The notes below the pieces were generated by a model. The model was not told where the DNA came from, did no database searches, and saw only the letters and a program-made list of their open reading frames with translations. 64,000 nucleotides of DNA from Neurospora intermedia (lineage: Eukaryota; Ascomycota; Sordariomycetes; Sordariales; Sordariaceae). Position 1 is the first letter of the stretch. The number at the start of each line of letters is the position of its first letter. Made by a program: the position numbers and the translations under genes. Below, in pieces: positions 47,232 through 60,100 of the stretch. The stretch spans positions 2,046,001 through 2,110,000 of the forward strand of contig BTPP01000007.1 in assembly GCA_037102815.1 (NCBI GenBank). Reading direction: 5' to 3'.

Positions 47232-47937
47232 AGTCGGGGAATAATTATAAGCGTAAAACATAAAAGAAGTAGTAAAATTTGATATTAATATTGCTCCCTT
47301 CCTCTTCTTTCGTAATTAATGTAAGGGGGCAGCAGGGCGATACGCAGGTGCTGGCCTTATATAGTATATTAAGGTTCTACGAAGAAAGAAAGGAGAAAAC
47401 GCTACCCTCCGGGTCGCTCGAGTACTAGAGCTTAAATAGCCGTACACTAATAGCCTTAGTACTTAAAGCAGCTAGAGAATATTCTAGAAGACCCGGGCGC
47501 TATAGTACCGTAGTCTAAATCGACTAGGGCAATCCCAATGTAGGTTGCTATTTTGGTATTCAAATCTAGCCAATTAGAGCCAAATACCTTATTAGGCGCC
47601 AATCCTATAATATTAGCCCCCCCCTTCTCCCTCCAACTATAATCGCGCGCTATACTTAGTATTTATACATAGCTGTGGAACCCCGACCTGGATATGCCAT
47701 CGCATGACCGTCAATTGACCGCAACTGAAAAGTTGCCATTGCAGCTGAGGTTACCGTGAGCTGACGGTTAATAGCGCAGAACGGTAGTTTTTCAGACTAC
47801 GGTAGAGGTGTCTGCACCTTCCTAGGAGGTCAAGTCTGATTGCAGGTTAGAAAATGAATCCCTATTAGAGAAAAAGAATCCCTATTACTTGTATATATAT
47901 ATATATATAAGTCGAACAGCGTACAAAGAGTATTAGG
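47232..47937. other. Spacer left of element B
   Basis: No gene seen. 47372-47420 (AAGGTTCTACGAAGAAAGAA) resembles 30072-30120. 47690-47830 has several GACCGTCA/ACGGTTA/ACGGTAG words (GACCGTCAATTGACCGCAAC). 47895-47912 is a short (TA)n run. It may be the outer left end of element B, but its terminus was not located. Confidence 0.4.
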
Positions 47938-48049
47938 AAGTCGCAATCAACGTACATTTGTCTACGGAGCTACCTGTAGTCTACTACCCGTCGTCGCCCA
48001 CCCGCGTACGGTCCAGCCCAGCGCTATACCTATACCCAGTACCTGCACC

Positions 48050-48145
48050 TAGTACCTGCACCTACTGCAGTACCTGCACCCAGTACCTACATCTAGCACC
48101 TGCACCCAGCACTTGCACCTAGTACTTGCACTTAGCACCTGCACC
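48050..48145 (+). repeat. 12-bp tandem repeat CCTGCACCCAGTA
   Basis: Eight or so imperfect units of ACCTGCACCCAGT/ACTTGCACCTAGT. The corresponding place in element A (18290-18335) has a shorter ACCCAGCACCCTACACCCTGC array, so copy number has expanded or shrunk between copies. Confidence 0.85.
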
Positions 48146-50099
48146 GTACCGGCGCCCGCCCCGGCACTATACGCCCGGTATTGTACGCCCGGTACTATAT
48201 TGCGTATAGCGCCGGGCTATACCGAATGCAATTGTATAGGAATAGGACGTTATAGATATAATTGATGTAAATGAATTTACAATACTAAAGAGTAATGTAA
48301 TGCGATTAATACGATTAATGCGATGCGATTGAATGCAGTACAGTACAGTACTGTATAGTACTGTAGAGGAATGCGATTAATATAATTAATGTAATACGAT
48401 ACGATAGTATCCTTAGGGACTACTATTAAGCTATAGTTAATTAAATTAATACAATTCAAACGAGCGGGAATGCACATACAATTAATAATACTAGGGATAA
48501 ACCGGTTGAATATAATAATAATTTACCTAGTATCCCTAACTCTGTATATATAAAGACTAGACGATAAAGAGGGGAAAGGGGATAGCGGAATAAATACTTC
48601 ATTATATATTTATAGCGAGTCTAAATACTAGAAAGAGTTAATATAATAGTATATATAATAGTTATCGAACCCTTACTATTAAAAGTATTACTAAATACTA
48701 TAACTAAATAATGTCCTAATTTACTAATACCTATTTAGGGCAATAACCTAGCTTATTACGCTTACTAATCTTAAAAACGTCTATAATATAGACTCTATCT
48801 ATTTTAACGGCCGGTAAGCCGACGATCAATATCTCGCCTATCTCTTCAACCGTTTAAAGGGTAAAGTTTTAAACAATCCGATTCGTAACTATTATTTTAA
48901 TTAATATAAGAAAGATATAGCGTTTATTATACTACTTCTATTTATAAACGAAAATATAATTAATACGGCCGATAGCATTATAATTATAGTATTTAATATA
49001 ATTGCCAACGCTATAGCTATAATACTTCGAAGTACTATTATAAAGCCTAATAACTATAGTTAGTATAGTATATATATAAATAAATTATTAGCTATCTATT
49101 ATAACTTGCGTACTCCGTACTAGAATAAATATAAGGAATATAGAAAAGTAGCGGGATTTTTTAATTCGGACGGTATTTGGTAGGTTCTTATAGGATTTTA
49201 ATAATATTAATAGTGATTTATAATATTAAATAACTAACGATACTAAACGTATAGATACGTTATATTTAAATTATATATATATAGTATTATAGTGTAACTA
49301 GTTCGAAGCTAGGTACAAAATAAGGGAGATACCTTAATAGACGGCCCCTATGCCCGGTATACGTTAGTATTAGCTAGAAGGGTAGGATAAATATAGGATA
49401 AGGATAAGGGAGAAAGGAATATAGATATTGGGAGGATGGAATAAGGATATACCTATCTACAAATAATAAATCTATATTATATTACAAAGCACTAGGTACG
49501 AACCGCAAAATCCGTATATTATAATCTATCTCGCATACTTATAAAAGAGTACGTCGAAAGTTATTGGATATTTAACGAAAGGATAGAAGTAAATATTAGT
49601 TAAAATTAGCAATAGAGTAGCGTATTCGGTGTACTACTATATTATTAATTTTACTAATTATAGATAATTAAATATACGTTTTAATTACCGCCTTAGGAAT
49701 ATTAAACTCCTATTTATCCTTCTTCTAATTACTACTAATACTAATACGCTACTTATCTTCGCGGTAGAACAGACTATCGAATAAACTAGGAATATCCCTA
49801 GTAATATTTTAAATCTATTCTATTAATATAGGGTTAAATACAATAAACGAATTAAGTAGGGCAAACCGAATAGTATAGATAATATATTCTTATTCGAAGA
49901 TCTATTTCTTAATATCTCTACCGTTAGTAGTCTAGGCCGTAGCCTTGAATCGTCTATCGTCATTATAGTTAATTTATCTTCATATTTTTGTCCTCGATTA
50001 TTCTTATTATAGGTTTTATATATTAATTTTTAGTGTAGGTTACGTGCTATAAACTATCCTATATTATAGTATAGTATAGAGTCGGGTATTTAATAAGCG

Positions 50100-53000
50100 C
50101 TAAAATTTGGATTTAAGGGTAATTTAAATATTTGAATTTACTTATAATACTTTTCTTCCGCCAATATATTCAATAATTTAGGAGGGCCGTATTTATTATA
50201 TATTTAACTATAATAAATGCTTAAATATATATTGGGTCGAAGTACCTTACGTATATACTCCTTTACCCTCTTAAGCAAATTAATAGGAATAATTATAATT
50301 ATAATTCCACCCTCCTCGTCGTTTAGGTCGGTATTTTCAGTTATCTACTTATTTAGACCGCTAGTACTAGGACTGCTAGTATTAGGACCGCTTGCTAATA
50401 ACCGTCGAGAAGATTGCTGAATTAATAATATTTACGAAGGACTAGAATTTATATAAGTACGATTCTAGAAGGTATTAATTCTAAGATTCTTTACTATAAC
50501 CGCCGAAGCTACTTAGTAAAATAATATATACTAATCTCTAATATACTTAGTCTTAATATCGACGTTTTTATATACTTATTTAATATTCCGAATATTTATT
50601 AGAATAGAATTACTCTAGGCTATTATAGTTAATACTTTAATAAAGTAGCTAATTAATTTAGTATCTATAGTAGTTTCCTCGCCGTTTAAATTATCGTTAT
50701 CCTCTTTTTAACGGTCTGGTTAATAAATCGCCTTCTATACCTCCTATACGTATAAATTAATATAATCTTTACGAAGCCATACTTTGAAAAGCAGTAGTAT
50801 AATAATTAACTATTACGTATAGTATATAAAGTTATAGTTTAAAATATATAATAAAGGCGAAGGTAAAGTACTCTAGCTAAATAGAAATAGCTAGCTACGA
50901 AGGATACGGCTATATTCGACCTTAGCTTTAGTTATAAGGAATATATTTAATAATATTTCGTAGGTAGTTATAATAATCCCTAGATTTAACTAATAATTAA
51001 TAATTATAATAAAAGGGGAAGAATTAAGGGGTAAAAGTATTAGATTAAAAATACCTACCCTTATACTCCGAATAGGCTAGATCGGGTAGTTGAAATAAAA
51101 TAATATTAAATACCGGGGTTAAATCGAATAAAACTAGCCTAAATCTACTAATTCCCTATTACGTACGATATACATTTTTATCGCCCATTCTCTAAAGGTT
51201 GAAATCTACCTTATACCGTATTTATAAATATTAGTAATAATATTAATTTATTTCAACGCTAGTAATCCTAGTAAATATATTTTATTGGTTAATTATATAC
51301 TCGGGTCCAATAAAATAGAATTTATAGAATTTATAACTAGCTATACTAATTATATTAGAATTTTAATTCTATTGAAGTATATTACTAGTATAATAAAGGG
51401 TAAAAATTAATACTAAAGTCGGCCGTCCCTAAACCTCTATTACAACGCTACGGTCTAATAGTATAGTATAGCTAAAAGCCTTAATTATATCGTCGAAGTT
51501 AGATATATACGGGCCGAAAACAATAGGGAAAATATTAATATTTCGGGTACGGGTATTAAAGGATAAGCCGGCTAGCGATTAATACACCCCTATAACGGAT
51601 CTATAAATATTATAATAAATACTAAAATTATTAATAAAAGTAAATACTAAATAATTCAAAATATTATTACTATACCTTATATATATTTTATTTAATTCTT
51701 CTTCGAAAAACTCCCTATTAAAAGTTTTAATCTTAAGCTCGGCGCGAATAGGTAGAGTAAATATAAGGGGGTAAATTTTTATATTCCTACTATTTAGGCT
51801 ATTATTATTTACTCGAAAAGAATTCGGTTCGTTATTAATAATATTATCCAATATACGACGCACTAAAAAAGAGTTCTTCTGAAATTCGAAGTTTGGTTGT
51901 ATCGTATATTTTAGGAAAGTTTTCTAATTTCGTCCCCTTATTAACTATAGGTCGATTACTAGGTTAGGATTGCTTAAATCGTTGCTATTAAAGTAATTAA
52001 TATTAATAGGTACAAATTAATCGGCCTATTCTTAAAGAATCCAATCCTCGATATTAAAATGTAGTACTAATTCCCATTTTTTAAACTTTATACTATAATT
52101 AAGCTAGAAGTGTAGATTAAAACTAGGAAATTCTTCCTCAATCTACTTAATTAGAATACACTTATTAACTATAAGGGTAACCTCGCCTATATAGTCCCTA
52201 AAATTATTAGTAAAATTTTTACCTATACCTTTAACCCGGCCGATATATATACGATGATCTGGGTAATCGTTAGGTAAACGATAATAGCATTATATATTAT
52301 TGTAATTAATATAGCTATCTTCGTCGGTATAGTTATTTACGTCCCTAACGTTATAAACGGTATAGTCTTTACAATAATAGAAGTAAATAAAATCCAATAG
52401 GAAGATAGCCTTCCTATTATCTTCCGAATTATTAATAAAATATATATATTCGCCAAAAGTAGTCCGAATAAATAATAACCAATACGGGGAATAGAATAAC
52501 TCATTTAAATTATCTACCAAATAGGCTATGCCTTTATATATTGAGGCGGCTGTATTAGAATTTAAGAAGGCCTAAAATAGCGATTTAGGATTTATAAAAT
52601 ATAATAGTATTATAATAGTAGACTGGTCCTCATTGGTATTATCGGACTACTATAATCTTAGTCCTGTTGCCTCGGGTTATTAGGCCTATTACCTAGCCTG
52701 TTCTATTTATTTCTTCTAACGTATAGACTCAGTCTTTATTCTATCTATTTATAATAGTACCTATACTATTCGCATATCTAATAAAGGGAGGCGGCGTAAT
52801 ATATAATCTTTAATAATAATTAATTATCTTAGTAGTACTTAAATGGCTAGAATAGGCTAGCTATCGCGACCTTACAATATACTTAATATTTACAACTAAA
52901 TCTTATAGTCCCTAAACGATATACGACGGATATAAATATATAGACCTAATACTATATTAAAATCTAATATATATTTTTATTTATTATAATAATACTAAAT

Positions 53001-53560
53001 AAATTCTAAAGTATTAAAAATTTAGCTACACTCAATTACTAATAGTACTATAGCTTCCGGTTCTATAAGCTAATCTACTACCTATTTATCGATAAAATCC
53101 TCGTCGAATACTACTATTTCTAATTATTATATTACTCGATCGTATTCCCGCTCTATATACTCGATATTAAACTGCAATTAATCCTCGTCAAATATAGCCG
53201 GAAGAGTATTATTATTTTCGAATTCGGTTAGCCGGTATCGTATATCTATTAAGTCTAAATTTATAAATATATTATTTTAGTCGATAAGTCCTATCTTTAA
53301 TATAAATTAGTATTCAAATCTATCTTAGTATTAAGGCGATTACTTACCTTAATCGTCCTCGTTAATATCTTCCTATTCTTTAAGAGGTAGAACGGGGTCT
53401 AATATTATAGTATCGCCGTCGTTGTTATTATTAAAAACGGGTCTAAAACTAGGACTCTAAGCCGTCGGTAATTTCGATTAACGCTAGGGGGTTAGTAATT
53501 TTAAATAACGAGCCTATTATTATTAATATTGTTTAGAATAAAGGTAGATATTAGGGACTA
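50100..53560 (-). pseudogene. Element B transposase-like gene remnant
   Basis: Paralogue of the gene in element A. Best preserved parts on the minus strand: FDED then LQFNIEYIEREYDRVI...VVFDEDFIDK (about 53170-53080); NLNELFYSPYWLLFIRTTFG, then YIYFINNSEDNRKAIFLLDF (52520-52390); LIFTLPIRAELKIKTFNREFFEEELNK (about 51770-51690); FINNFSIYYNIYRSVIGVY (51630-51579), followed by SLAGLSFNTRTRNINIFPIV and FDDIIKAF. The last block is the strongest match to the ascomycete DGFxxYRNMYRS-type transposase family that I remember as CMC/Plavaka- or KDZ-like. Family call tentative; TAG/TAA stops throughout. Confidence 0.5.
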
Positions 53561-54479
53561 GTACTCGTCTGCTATATCTAACCCGGATTCTATAATCTAC
53601 TTACCTACTAACTATAAAATCTGCCTATAAGGACGAAAACTCCTTAATCTTAACCTAGCGAAGTATTATAAAGAGTAGCTAAATAAAGAAAGTAGACTAT
53701 ATAAAGGGTAAACTAAATAGTAATATAAGGGGAAGAGTTAGTTATAAAAGGAAGAGTTAGAATTTAGGATTAGAAAAATGCCCAATACTATTAGTTTATT
53801 AGAGGTTAAGCTAACGAATCTTCTAAAATAATTAAAACGCTGCAAATTTGAAATATTTATTAACGGTTCTTTAATACAAATATAGTTTAAAATAATAGGT
53901 AAAATTATATAAGTGCCGGTACGTACTTAGTATAAATACTTTTTAAAATATTTACTAATAGTATATAGTATAAATAAATTTAATAAAGGTAGTTTCGTAA
54001 ATTCGTCCCATCTTAAAGTAATAAACAACTCCTAATATCGCCCTATTCTATACGTGAATATATTCTTAATTATACTTTATTTCTAATATTATCTATCTTA
54101 TTCCTAACTTATACTATAGATCTATATACCCAAGCACCGGAGTAGAGCTCCCGAGTACCCTATTTATTAAGGGTATTAGCTCGCTATACTATTTAATATA
54201 ATTAATTATAACCCCTACTAAGACTTAGCCAACCAAACCGTTTTAATAACCTATATTAAACTTCCAACTTTTATTTAAAATACTATTACTATATTCACTA
54301 TTTACTATATTTACTATATTTACTAATCGCTACGAACTATACCCCGCTATTTCATTCCAAATAAAACCTTAATAAAATAAAGACTATTTATATATATATA
54401 GTATAATAGAAGGCGGTAGAATACAACCGACCGTACCTCGCGCGTACGAAAAAAATATAATTGAATTATATTAATTACA

Positions 54480-54530
54480 ATAATTCTCCTCCCTTCTATT
54501 TTTCTCTCTTTCTCTCTCTCTCTTCTTAAA
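54480..54530 (+). promoter_or_regulatory. Pyrimidine-rich tract upstream of L2
   Basis: CTCCCTTCTATTTTTCTCTC followed by a (CT)n run, about 210 bp before the L2 ATG. Such CT tracts are common just upstream of transcription starts in filamentous fungi. A comparable tract (24838-24930) precedes L1, which supports a shared promoter design. Confidence 0.4.
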
Positions 54531-54797
54531 ACTAATAATAATAAATCGCCTAAGAGATTTTTTAACCCCCGATTATTATCTTTTAAATGCTAAAATTATC
54601 GCTATTGAACTTACGCAACCGAATTACAAATTAACCAACTCTAAATATCTCTGGATTTTCGTAATAATACTCTATAAACGTACGTATTATTATTATTACA
54701 AAATTTTAGATTCATTTAATTAATATAAATATAAATAATGCCCAATAAAAAACCTAAGAGTAATTACCCTCGTAGTTAGCCCCCTAAAGACAGTAAT

Positions 54798-55039
54798 TGT
54801 CATGGCCCAGTCGGATAGGTCATGCCCTGCACTGGAGGACATCGTACGAATGCGATTAATGTGATTGGTTGTAGATTAGATAAGGAAGAGTAGGCCGCAG
54901 TAGACCTGGCTCTGGGAGCATATCTCCCATCGCCAGCTGCGCGCACAACTCTTACCTTTTGTTTTACTCTTTAGTCGTAAATTCTATATTGAACGTCAAT
55001 AACGCTACAGCCTTACCTCGCCCGTTATATACTCTCATA
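54798..55039 (+). repeat. Gypsy-3 5' LTR
   Basis: 242 bp, TGTCATGGCCC...ACTCTCATA. Carries most of the A/T states at the 17 variable sites, so it has decayed more than the 3' copy. No clear primer-binding site follows (CTATTTATAACTCATC). Confidence 0.95.
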
Positions 55040-55199
55040 CTATTTATAACTCATCTCTCTACCGGGGACGGTTTCAAACATCCTACTATTGAGAAAGGCT
55101 ACGACGCAGCAATGTAGCGACTGACGATTAGAATTGACGATTGGGGTAAGTAAACGATCCGACACGCAGCGTGTCACAATCCCCCCCATCCTTTGCAGG

Positions 55200-57150
55200 A
55201 TCTCCGAAGAGGAGTTCGAAGCAATTACCGACTAAGTCACCGATTAATTAAATAATAAGAAGGAACTATCTAATTATTAGGATAGTCCGCAATAATACCG
55301 AAGCTGTACAATTGCGCCGGGTCTATTTCGACCCTAACGCTTTAAAGAAATACGCCCCGAAAGAAGGTAAACTCCCCTCCTCCGAAGTTAAACGCAAATC
55401 CCTTAATTCCAACGACTTCTATAGTTCCGACTTTTAAGGAGCCGCTTCCTATACTATTGACGTTGATAATGATAATAATAAATTCGACCTATTGGGCTTA
55501 ACTCTTAAAGAATTATATAAATATTATTTCGATTATATTTAGTCTATCGCCCATCGTACCTACTATTTCGTTAATAAAGAGGTCCCTACCTACGACCTAA
55601 AGGAACGCCTCCTCGGCCTTCTCGATTATATATACCGTAATAACGACGCCTTTATACCGTTTACCCCTATAACAGCCGAAGGCAAGGGTAACCCTAAAAT
55701 TAAGACCTTCGACGGCCCTATAACTTATAAGCAATTTATTACCCTATTCCAAGAAACCCCTAAGGTTATATTCCTAGAGATGTGTATACGTACTACCTTC
55801 CTCATAGCCGCCATCGACTAATCTAATAATTTTGCCGGATTATTTAACTAAACCGATAAAGACTTCTAAATTATAGAGACTTAAGCCGACTGCTTCGGTT
55901 CTATCGCTACAAACTTGTCTAAGAAGGTCGCCGGTGCCGACCCGGATCCCCCTACCAATTAATCTTTCTACGCCTTAAACGTTAACTTCTAATAGGCGTT
56001 TATAGAGAATTAACGTTTTAAGAAGGAGAATAAATATTTATTAGCTTTTCTAAAGGCCGCGTTGAACGCTATAGGTAAAATTATATTTAATAACGGAGAC
56101 CCCGACAATTCTAATAAAAATTCTAATAAATCCGGAATATTAAAGGGATCCAAACATAGCCCCCCCTGTACTAACGGTCGCTTTCGGTCTAATACTCCCG
56201 GTACTACTATTATAACCTAGTCCTCGGACAATAAACGTTCGGCGAAAGAGGAGAGCGCCGGCAAATTCTATAATAATAAAAAGGAGGATAAGGTTACCTT
56301 CAATATATAGTACTACTAAATTAAAACCAAATTCGAGGTTAATACTAATCATTTCGATAATAACCGCCAAAGGTTCGGACACATTACTAACCGCCTAACG
56401 GATAGAGCCGCCCAAGCGCTATTACTATACTTAGACCCTAATTATTCTAATCGCTTAATTACTTCTAATAAACTTTTAAAATACTTGTAGGACGAGTACT
56501 ACGACTATAGTACCTACGAGAAAGCTCTCGCTAAGTTTAACGATTTAGAAATAAAGTATAGTAAACGTTTTCAGATTTTTAAAAATACCTTTCAACGTCT
56601 AGCTAGTCAGTGCCGCCGCCCGCGTAATTAGTAGAAAAGCAACCTTCGTTGCAAAATTACTAAAGAACTCCGTCAAGCGGCAGAGTTAACTTATTTAGAT
56701 TCGTTAAAGCAATTTAACGATTATATCCTTCTCTTTAATTCTTTAAATAAAGGCAACCGTATAAACGCCTAGAAGTCCTATTAGCGCGAAGGTAAGCAAG
56801 GCTTCCGTTGTACTACCGGTTTTACTAAGGAAATTACCGTCTTTAAGCCTATTGCTAAAACTATTAAGGCCTTTAACCGCCCAACCCTTAAGGAAATACA
56901 TAAATTTAACCGTAAAGGTCGCTATTTCTCTTATTGTAAAAGAGGATATATAAATAGTAAGTGCCTTTACAAAGAGAAGCTTACTAAATAGCTCGATACC
57001 TACCTAAATTCGATTGCCAATACTATTTAGGGTAAGGATTCCTCCAGCGTTAAAGAACTAATCGATATACTAACCTCTAATAAAGAATCTTCCTTAAATG
57101 TAGAGGATAATATCGTCGAGGGAAACTAAATACCCTAGGCCAAATCTCCC
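55200..57150 (+). pseudogene. gag: Gypsy-3 gag remnant
   Basis: Frame 1 from about 55200. KEGKLPSSEVKRKSLNSNDF leads into a folded region (KFDLLGLTLKELYKYYFDYI, RLLGLLDYIYRNNDAFIPFT, TYKQFITLFQETPKVIFLEM) and, after a variable linker (56100-56280), a capsid-like stretch (FGHITNRLTDRAAQALLLYL, EYYDYSTYEKALAKFNDLEI, SLKQFNDYILLFNSL). The zinc knuckle at 56923-56964 has CX2CX4HX4C spacing with two Cys and the His changed to Tyr and the last Cys kept. The start codon is not clear. Confidence 0.8.
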
Positions 57151-60100
57151 CTTAAGGTATATCGACCGACATTACTAGTATTTAACATCTAGACTTCGAC
57201 CTTCGCAATTATTTCGGAGGAAGGTCCTCCTTTCTCGTTAAATATAGCGTAATTCTCAATAGAATTACTATTACTACTTCTAATACTCTTATCGATACTA
57301 GAACCGATACTTATATTATTATAAACCTCTCTTTCGCCCGAAAGTTGCGGAAGCTATTAAAATTACCTATATATAACGACTTTAACCCCGGATACGTTAC
57401 GCCCTATAAAAAAGCCAAACCCGACTTAATCGAAGTCACCCTCAAAGGGTATATTAAGATTTAAAATTATAAAATCTTCGACTAATAGATCATTATCCTC
57501 CCAAACTTAAAACGCAATATAATTATTAGTAATATATAATTAGTATAGAACGACGTTTTTACCGACTCTATTCGTTCGTACCTATTCTTTCCTACTTTAT
57601 AGAAATAAAACTTCTCTTGCGATTTCGAAGTTAGTAAGGATAAAGATTCTAAATTGTTTAAGTACCTAAATTATTAGAAAGACGTTAAAGCCTGCGAACT
57701 CTTAATATAGAAAGAGGATAAATAATGCTAGGATAGCCGGGATAATTCGCAAATAGTTTTGTCTAAAATCGCCGAATTGGAATACCCCCTCCCGGAACCG
57801 ACTAATTCCGCTTTATCCTAGTGCCCTCTCTCTATCTTATAATACCGATTAACGCGTTCCCTATTTCTAGATGCGATTTAACGTTGCCTCAACTATATAG
57901 ACCGATAATTCTTCGAATAGACGGACGAAATACCGCCGGAACTGGAAGAGCTCCCTAAAGTTACTAAGCCCCGCCGATCCCGTCCTGAGCCAACCTAAGA
58001 TCCTTATCTATTGTGTAATATATAGGGCCGATATTGCTTAAAGTACAATTAGGGATAAATTAAAGACCGCCCCGCCAATTTAGCCTTTATTAGCGCAGAC
58101 CCTTTCTATAAAATGGTAAAAAAGACCTACATCGGCGTAATTAATTTGTACGAATTGGACCGCTTTATTAACGAACGGTACGTTGCCCGAAGCGAATCTC
58201 TAGAAATTAATAAAGTGGAATTAAGATAACGGATTTTAAAAGAAATCCCTAATTACTACTATAACTTCCTTGAAGTTTTTAGTAAGGTTAAGTCGGACGC
58301 TCTTCTTAATTTACGCCCAGATATCGACTATTATATTCCTTTAAATAAGGGCGCCCGCCCGGAGGACTTGAACTATAGCCTACTCTATAAAATATCCCTC
58401 GAAGAATTAGAAGTATATAGAGATTACATCGCGGAAAATTTAAATAAGGGATTCATTGAACCTAATACTATACCCTAAGCAATACCTATCTTATTCGTAC
58501 TAAAGGCGAATAAAGGATTCCACTTTTACGTAAATTACCGGAAACTAAACGCTTTATCTAAAAAGGATTATTATCCCCTACCCCTAATTAAGGAAACCAT
58601 CGCTCGCCTTTCTAAGGCCAGGATCTTCACGAAAATTGACATCCGCTAGGCGTTTTACCGTATCCGGATATTCCTAAATAATAAAGACTTAACTACTTTC
58701 CGCACCCGTTATAGTACCTACAAATATAAAGTCTTACCCTTCGGGCTAACCAACGGACTAGTAATATTTTAACGGTTTATTAACAAAGTCTTAATAGGAT
58801 ATCTAGACGATTTCTACAACGCTTATATTAACGATATTCTCATCTTCTCGGAAATAGAGGAAGAGTACGAGATCTACGTCAAGAAAGTACTAGCACGGCT
58901 TCGAAATACCAGACTTCAAGCCGATATTAAGAAGTGTAAATTCTACGTTACTTCGACCAAATTCCTAGGATTTATTATTTCAACCGAAGGAGTATTGGTA
59001 GACCCTAAGAAAGTTGCTATAGTCCGAAATTAGAAGGAACCGACTAGTATTAAGGGAGTATAATCCTTTATAGGATTCTACAATTTCTATTGCAAATTCG
59101 TAAAGGAATTCGGCCGGGTAGCCCGCCCCCTCACCCGACTAACTAAGAAGGATATACCCTTCTAATAGACCGAAGAATATTAAGCCTCCTTCGAGGAGTT
59201 AAAAGACCGATTATTAAAGGCACCTATCCTAGTACACTTCTACTACAATAAGCTTATACGAATGGAAACGGATACTTCTAATAGAGTTTGTGCAAGTATC
59301 CTATCCCAACTACAATTAAGCGACGATAATTGGCACCCAATAGCCTTCTTCTCCGAGACTATACTCCCGGTAGAAATAAACTATATTATCTATAATAAAG
59401 AGTTAGTCGTAATTATAAAAGCTTTATCGACCTAACGTATAGAGCTAATCGGCGTATACCCGTTCGTTATTATAATAAACTATTAAGCCCTAGAATATTT
59501 CTCAACCAAACGACTACTCAATTCCTAATAAGCCGGATAGGTAAAATTAATATCCTAATACACCTTTAAACTTACGTACCGACCGGGAAAAAAGAATATC
59601 GCCGCCAATATTCTCTTAAGGAAGCTAGAAGATTTTCAAATAGTAAAAGATAAGAAAGAAGATTAATGTACTTTACGGCTATTCTATTAAGAAAGAGAAG
59701 GAATATATTTGTTCGCTAGGGATAAAGGTGAAATATCTAGTAATAATATAGAAAGCCTTATAACCGAACTATATTTATTAAATAACGAAAAGGAGCTTCT
59801 AGTATTATCGGGAATAGACTTAGTAAATGCTCTTTTAAAAACAAACCGAGAAGATCCGTCCTTATTTATCTATCGGTCTAAAGTAAAGGGAGGCGATATA
59901 GAATTTAATTTACAGAATGACGGACTATTATTAAAGAAAGAGAACCGTCTAGTAGTCCTAGAAGGCGACCTCCGTTGTACACTTATTTACGAAGCCTACG
60001 CCTAACTAATTACTGGCCACCCTAAAAGGAATAAGACTCGACGTCTCGTATCTTAATAATATTAGTAGGCTAGTATATTTAATAATATCGACCGTTTCGT

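Larger units (their letters stand above)
47938..54400 (-). mobile_element. Element B: large transposon-like unit, copy 2
   Basis: Same order as element A: shared left portion (GTACATTTGTCTACGGAGCT, ACGGTCCAGCCCAGC), then a minus-strand coding remnant, then TACCCCGCTATTTCATT. The two copies are diverged well beyond simple transitions, so they look like related subfamilies rather than a recent duplication. Termini approximate. Confidence 0.6.
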
